A DNA stretch of 64,000 nt from CAIKMD01 sp036501365 (GTDB lineage: Bacteria; Pseudomonadota; Alphaproteobacteria; ATCC43930; CGMCC-115725): the NCBI GenBank assembly GCA_036501365.1, contig DASYAL010000087.1:124001-188000 (forward strand), read 5' to 3'. The notes beneath the pieces are model-generated. The model was given only the letters and a program-made list of their open reading frames with translations. It had not been told where the DNA came from and did no database searches. The position numbers and the translations under genes are program-made. Positions 60,775 through 64,000 of the stretch are shown here, in pieces. Position 1 is the stretch's first letter. Each line of letters starts with the position of its first letter.

Positions 60775-62001
60775 CTAATGCGTCTTCGCCATCCGTTTCT
60801 CCATCGCCCGCACCTCGGCGCGCGCGATCGAGCGCAGATGCACCTCGTCTGGCCCGTCGACGATCTGCAGATACCGGCCGTGCGTCCAGATATCGGGCAG
60901 CGGCGTGTCCTGGGTCAGCCCCTTGGCGCCGAAGACCTGCATCGCGCGGTTGGCGATCGCGACCTCGATCCGCGGCACGATCACCTTGATCAGCGACACT
61001 TCGCGCCGCGCCGCCTTGGTGCCGAATTGGTCGATCAGCCACGCGGTCTTGAAGACGAGCAGCCGCGCCTGCTCGAGCTCGATGCGCGACAGCGCGATCC
61101 ATTCGCGGATCGTGCCGTGCTCGTGCAGTGCTTGGCCGAAGGTGCGGCGCTCGAGGCTGCGCTGGATCATCAGCTCGAGCGCGCGCTCGGCGGCGCCGAT
61201 CGCGCGCATGCAATGATGGATGCGCCCCGGCCCTAAGCGCGCCTGCGCCAAGGCAAAGCCGCCGCTCTCCTCGCCGAGCAGATTCGCGGCCGGCACGCGT
61301 ACCTGGTCGAACAGGACCTCGCAATGGCCGTTGCCATGGACGTGATGCATCACCGGCGGGTTGCGCACCACGGTGAGGCCCTTCGCGTCGGCCGGCACCA
61401 GCACCATGCTCTGGCGGCGATGCGCCTCGCTGCGCTCGGGCGCGGTCTGACCCATGACGATGAAGAGCTTGGTGCGCGGATCGGCGGCGTTGGTGATGAA
61501 CCATTTGCGGCCGCTGATCACCCAATCGCCGCCGTCGCGCGTGATCGCGGTGCGGATATTGGTCGCATCGGAGGAAGCGACATCGGGCTCGGTCATGGCG
61601 AAGGACGAGCGGATGCGGCCTTCGAGCAGCGGCGTCAGCCATTGCGCCTTCTGCGGCGGCGTCGCCGCGAGATGCAGCAGCTCCATATTGCCGGTATCGG
61701 GCGCGCTGCAATTGAAGACTTCCGAGGCCCAATCGATCCGGCCCATGATCTCGGCGCAGGGCGCGTAATCGAGATTGGACATCCGGGTGCCGGCCTCGTC
61801 GGGCTTCAGGCCGGGCAGGAAGAGATTCCACAGGCCTTGCGCGCGGGCCCTGGTCTTGAGCTCCTCCATGAACGGTGGCGGGAAGACGCCTTTGTCTTCA
61901 TAGGCCGCATACTCGGCCTCGCGCGGCGCGACATGGTCGGCGATGAACAGCCGGACCTGTTCTTGCATGCGCTGCGACTTTTCCGAGAAGGCGAAATCCA
62001 T
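60775..62001 (-). CDS. Acyl-CoA dehydrogenase
   Basis: 408 aa FAD enzyme. MTEPDVASSDATNIRTAI, RSFAMTEPDVA and KWFITNAADP are standard, and the C-terminal helical domain has QIVDGPDEVHLRSIARAE. The usual catalytic Glu position is not certain by eye. Start at MDFAFSEKSQRMQEQ, since the upstream extension is unlike the family. Divergent from a GMC oxidoreductase. Likely oxidises an acyl-CoA made from aromatic side chains or fatty acids. Confidence 0.93.
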   Translation of the reverse strand: MDFAFSEKSQRMQEQVRLFIADHVAPREAEYAAYEDKGVFPPPFMEELKTRARAQGLWNLFLPGLKPDEAGTRMSNLDYAPCAEIMGRIDWASEVFNCSAPDTGNMELLHLAATPPQKAQWLTPLLEGRIRSSFAMTEPDVASSDATNIRTAITRDGGDWVISGRKWFITNAADPRTKLFIVMGQTAPERSEAHRRQSMVLVPADAKGLTVVRNPPVMHHVHGNGHCEVLFDQVRVPAANLLGEESGGFALAQARLGPGRIHHCMRAIGAAERALELMIQRSLERRTFGQALHEHGTIREWIALSRIELEQARLLVFKTAWLIDQFGTKAARREVSLIKVIVPRIEVAIANRAMQVFGAKGLTQDTPLPDIWTHGRYLQIVDGPDEVHLRSIARAEVRAMEKRMAKTH

Positions 62002-62185
62002 GGCGTCGCTCCGTCCCCTTCGGTGGTGGATTTGGAAGTTCCTAAGACCACACCGACCCGAAACCATGCGCTCCGGCGTGGGGCTTGTCCAATCAGCGCC
62101 GGTTTCCGGCAGATGTCAGCTGGCCGGTTCCGTGGTAGCCTGAGCGGCAACCGGTCGCGGAAACGCGCCGGACAAGGGAGCTGAG

Positions 62186-63889
62186 ATGGCCGGTAGCGGA
62201 ACCTTCGACTACATCATCGTCGGCGGCGGCTCGGCGGGCAGCGTACTCGCCAATCGCCTCTCGGCGCGGCCGGGCAATCAGGTGCTGCTGATCGAGGCCG
62301 GGCCCGACACGCCGCCCGACGCCGTGCCGGCCGACATCGAGGAAATGTTTCCCAAAGCCGCGCTCAACCCTGCTTATAAATGGATGAAGCTCGTCGCTTA
62401 TACGCAGTCGCTGCGGCGCAACTATCCGCGCCCGCCGGTGCCGGTGCTCTACGACCAGGGCAGGGTGATGGGCGGCGGCTCGAGCATCAACTACCAGGCC
62501 GCAAATCGCGGCGCGCCCGAGGATTACGACGAATGGGCTGAGCTCGGCGCCGTGGGCTGGGGCTGGCGGGACGTGCTGCCCTATTTCAAGAAGCTCGAGG
62601 ACGACCGCGAATTCGGCGGCACCGCGCTACACGGCAAGGGCGGGCCGCTGCCGGTGCAGCGCATGCGCCGCGAGGATTGGTGCGGCTACACCAATGCGGT
62701 CGCCCGCGCCTTGGAGCAGGCGAAGCTCGGCTATCTCGAGGACCAGAACGGTGCTTTCGTCGACGGCTATTTCGCGGCGACGCAAAACAACCGCGACGGC
62801 CACCGCGTCTCGGCCGCGGTCGCCTATCTCACCAACGAGGTACGGGCACGGCCCAATCTGCGCATCCTGCCGAAGAGCCACGTTCTGTCGCTAATCTTCG
62901 ATGGGATGAGGATCGCCGGCGCGACGGTGCAGACGCCGCAGGGGATCGAGAGCTTCCAGGCGACAGAGGTGATCCTCGCGGCCGGCGCGGTGCATTCGCC
63001 GGCGATGCTGATGCGCGCGGGCATCGGCCCCGCGGCGCAGCTTTCCGCGATGGGCGTCGCGGTGAAGCACGACCTGCCGGGCATCGGCGACAATCTGCGC
63101 GACCATCCGGGCATCGGCATTCTCGTTTATGTGACGGGCGCCGCCCGCGCCGACGATGCCGCGCGGCCGCTGCAGATCTCGTTCCGCTATTCCTCGCAGA
63201 TCGCCGAATGCCCGACTTCCGATATGTTCACAGCGGTTTTCAGCCGCGGCGGCTGGCACGGCGTCGGCCGCCGCCTCGGCATGGCGATGACCTGGGTGAA
63301 CAAGTCGTTCTCCGCCGGCCGCGTCACCCTGCAAAGCCTCAACCCACAGGACGAGCCCAAAGTCGAGCTCAATTATTTCGACGACCAGCGCGACCTGTCG
63401 CGGCTGAAGAACGGGCTGCGTTTCCTCACCGGCATTTTCGATGCGGCGCCGGTGAAGCAGGTGACGCGCACGCCGATCGGTGCGCGGCTGTCGCAACGCG
63501 CGCGCGAGGCGAGCGCCGTCAATTTCAAGAACCTCGTGAAGATGGGCGCCGCCGGCATGATGCTCGACGGGCCGGGGCTGCTGCGCGACAGCATCATCCG
63601 CAACAAGATCAGCGAGGCGCCGCCGCTCGCCGAGATGATGGCGGATGACAATCTGCTCGAGGATTACGTGCGCGCGACCGCGATGGGGATCAAGCATCTC
63701 TCCTGCACCTGCCGCATGGGCCAGGACGACGATCCCAGGGCGGTGACGCTGACCGACGGGCGGGTGAAGGGCGTGGGCGGCTTGCGCGTGGTCGACGCAT
63801 CGGTGATGCCCAATCTGCCGCGCTGCAACACCAACCTGACGACGCTGATGATCGCCGAGAAAATGTCGGACAAGATACTCCCCTCGTGA
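62186..63889 (+). CDS. GMC-family FAD oxidoreductase (choline dehydrogenase-like)
   Basis: 567 aa. FAD-binding DYIIVGGGSAGSVLANRLS (Gly 12-17), GGGSSINYQAANRGAPEDYDEW, and AAGAVHSPAMLMRAGIG as GMC signature 2. C-terminus KHLSCTCRMGQDDDP and VVDASVMPNLPRCNTNLTTLMIAEKM carry the active-site His/Asn pair region. Cytoplasmic or membrane-associated. Oxidises an alcohol; substrate unknown. Upstream gggagctgag is a good ribosome site. Confidence 0.94.
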   Translation: MAGSGTFDYIIVGGGSAGSVLANRLSARPGNQVLLIEAGPDTPPDAVPADIEEMFPKAALNPAYKWMKLVAYTQSLRRNYPRPPVPVLYDQGRVMGGGSSINYQAANRGAPEDYDEWAELGAVGWGWRDVLPYFKKLEDDREFGGTALHGKGGPLPVQRMRREDWCGYTNAVARALEQAKLGYLEDQNGAFVDGYFAATQNNRDGHRVSAAVAYLTNEVRARPNLRILPKSHVLSLIFDGMRIAGATVQTPQGIESFQATEVILAAGAVHSPAMLMRAGIGPAAQLSAMGVAVKHDLPGIGDNLRDHPGIGILVYVTGAARADDAARPLQISFRYSSQIAECPTSDMFTAVFSRGGWHGVGRRLGMAMTWVNKSFSAGRVTLQSLNPQDEPKVELNYFDDQRDLSRLKNGLRFLTGIFDAAPVKQVTRTPIGARLSQRAREASAVNFKNLVKMGAAGMMLDGPGLLRDSIIRNKISEAPPLAEMMADDNLLEDYVRATAMGIKHLSCTCRMGQDDDPRAVTLTDGRVKGVGGLRVVDASVMPNLPRCNTNLTTLMIAEKMSDKILPS

Positions 63890-63900
63890 CGGAGCGAAGC

Positions 63901-64000
63901 ATGGTCGAGACCATCAAGGACGACGCGGTCGGGCTCTACGCCGATTTCGACAATCGCGCCAAGCGCGAAGCGGTGAAGGCGCATCGCCGCTCGGCACAAA
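63901..64000 (+). CDS. Partial gene at the window edge
   Basis: ATG preceded by ggagcgaag, 11 bp after the GMC stop. Begins MVETIKDDAVGLYADFDNRA and then KREAVKAHRRSAQ, still open at the end of the window. Too short to name. Same strand as the GMC gene, so perhaps co-transcribed. Confidence 0.6.
   Translation, partial: MVETIKDDAVGLYADFDNRAKREAVKAHRRSAQ

Noticed and set aside
1..64000. CRISPR array, phage or insertion sequence
   Set aside because: No regularly spaced repeats, cas-like proteins, integrase or transposase frames were found on either strand.

Overview
The window is high-GC DNA (codon third positions are overwhelmingly G or C) and looks like the chromosome of a soil or rhizosphere alphaproteobacterium. 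This is inferred from codon use, tiny lipoproteins, a CheY/HPt-like pair, and dispersed palindromic repeats of the 'cattgcgagg...gcaatccag', 'cccttcgac...ctcagg' and 'cgtcatgcccgg' kinds. No plasmid, phage or transposase signature is visible. One tRNA-Ser(UGA) lies near 12.3 kb.

Layout. 0-2.2 kb: soluble hybrid histidine kinase and a small conserved protein. 2.3-9 kb: ACMSD-type amidohydrolase, divergent from a Tat-exported ThDP enzyme followed 2 bp later by a diheme cytochrome c, then a tandem VOC protein and an MFS carrier. 9-19.2 kb: five NMT1/SsuA-like periplasmic binding proteins (two tandem pairs and a single), a VOC protein, a methyltransferase, tRNA-Ser, small secreted or lipoproteins and a Ca2+/H+(Na+) antiporter-like protein. 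19.3-22.6 kb: small genes, a CheY-like protein with an HPt-like partner, a TAXI-type binding protein without signal peptide, and a K+-channel-like membrane protein. 22.6-28.2 kb: oppBCDF-type ABC transporter divergent from its family-5 binding protein. 28.2-45.7 kb: an aromatic/hydroxy-acid catabolism zone (FAD hydroxylase, Rieske oxygenase, LigB extradiol dioxygenase, luciferase-like flavin monooxygenase, class II aldolase, D-2-hydroxyacid dehydrogenase, Pht5-like decarboxylase, Tat-exported FMN hydroxyacid dehydrogenase, Ldh-type dehydrogenase) mixed with binding proteins, a fused-domain ABC permease and two MFS carriers. 45.8-51.2 kb: two alpha/beta hydrolases, a tandem pair of Rieske oxygenases and a second luciferase-like enzyme. 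51.2-53 kb: molybdenum locus (ModE-like regulator, ModA, Mop) beside two gene fragments. 53-64 kb: two-component system headed by a possible 26-aa membrane microprotein, an orphan XDH-type molybdopterin subunit overlapping rpiA, another NMT1-like binding protein, a nitrobindin/FABP-like protein, an acyl-CoA dehydrogenase and a GMC oxidoreductase. The last gene is cut by the window edge.

How it fits together. Most genes fit uptake and oxidative breakdown of aromatic or hydroxy-acid compounds: binding proteins and MFS carriers bring substrates in, Rieske and flavin hydroxylases activate rings, LigB and VOC enzymes open them, and decarboxylases, aldolase and dehydrogenases process the products. 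The most unusual feature is a periplasmic redox theme: two cofactor enzymes (ThDP and FMN) carry Tat signals, and the ThDP enzyme is paired with a secreted diheme cytochrome c. Also striking is the excess of NMT1-like binding proteins with no cognate permease or ATPase in the window. All functions are read from motifs and remembered family features; no database search was run.
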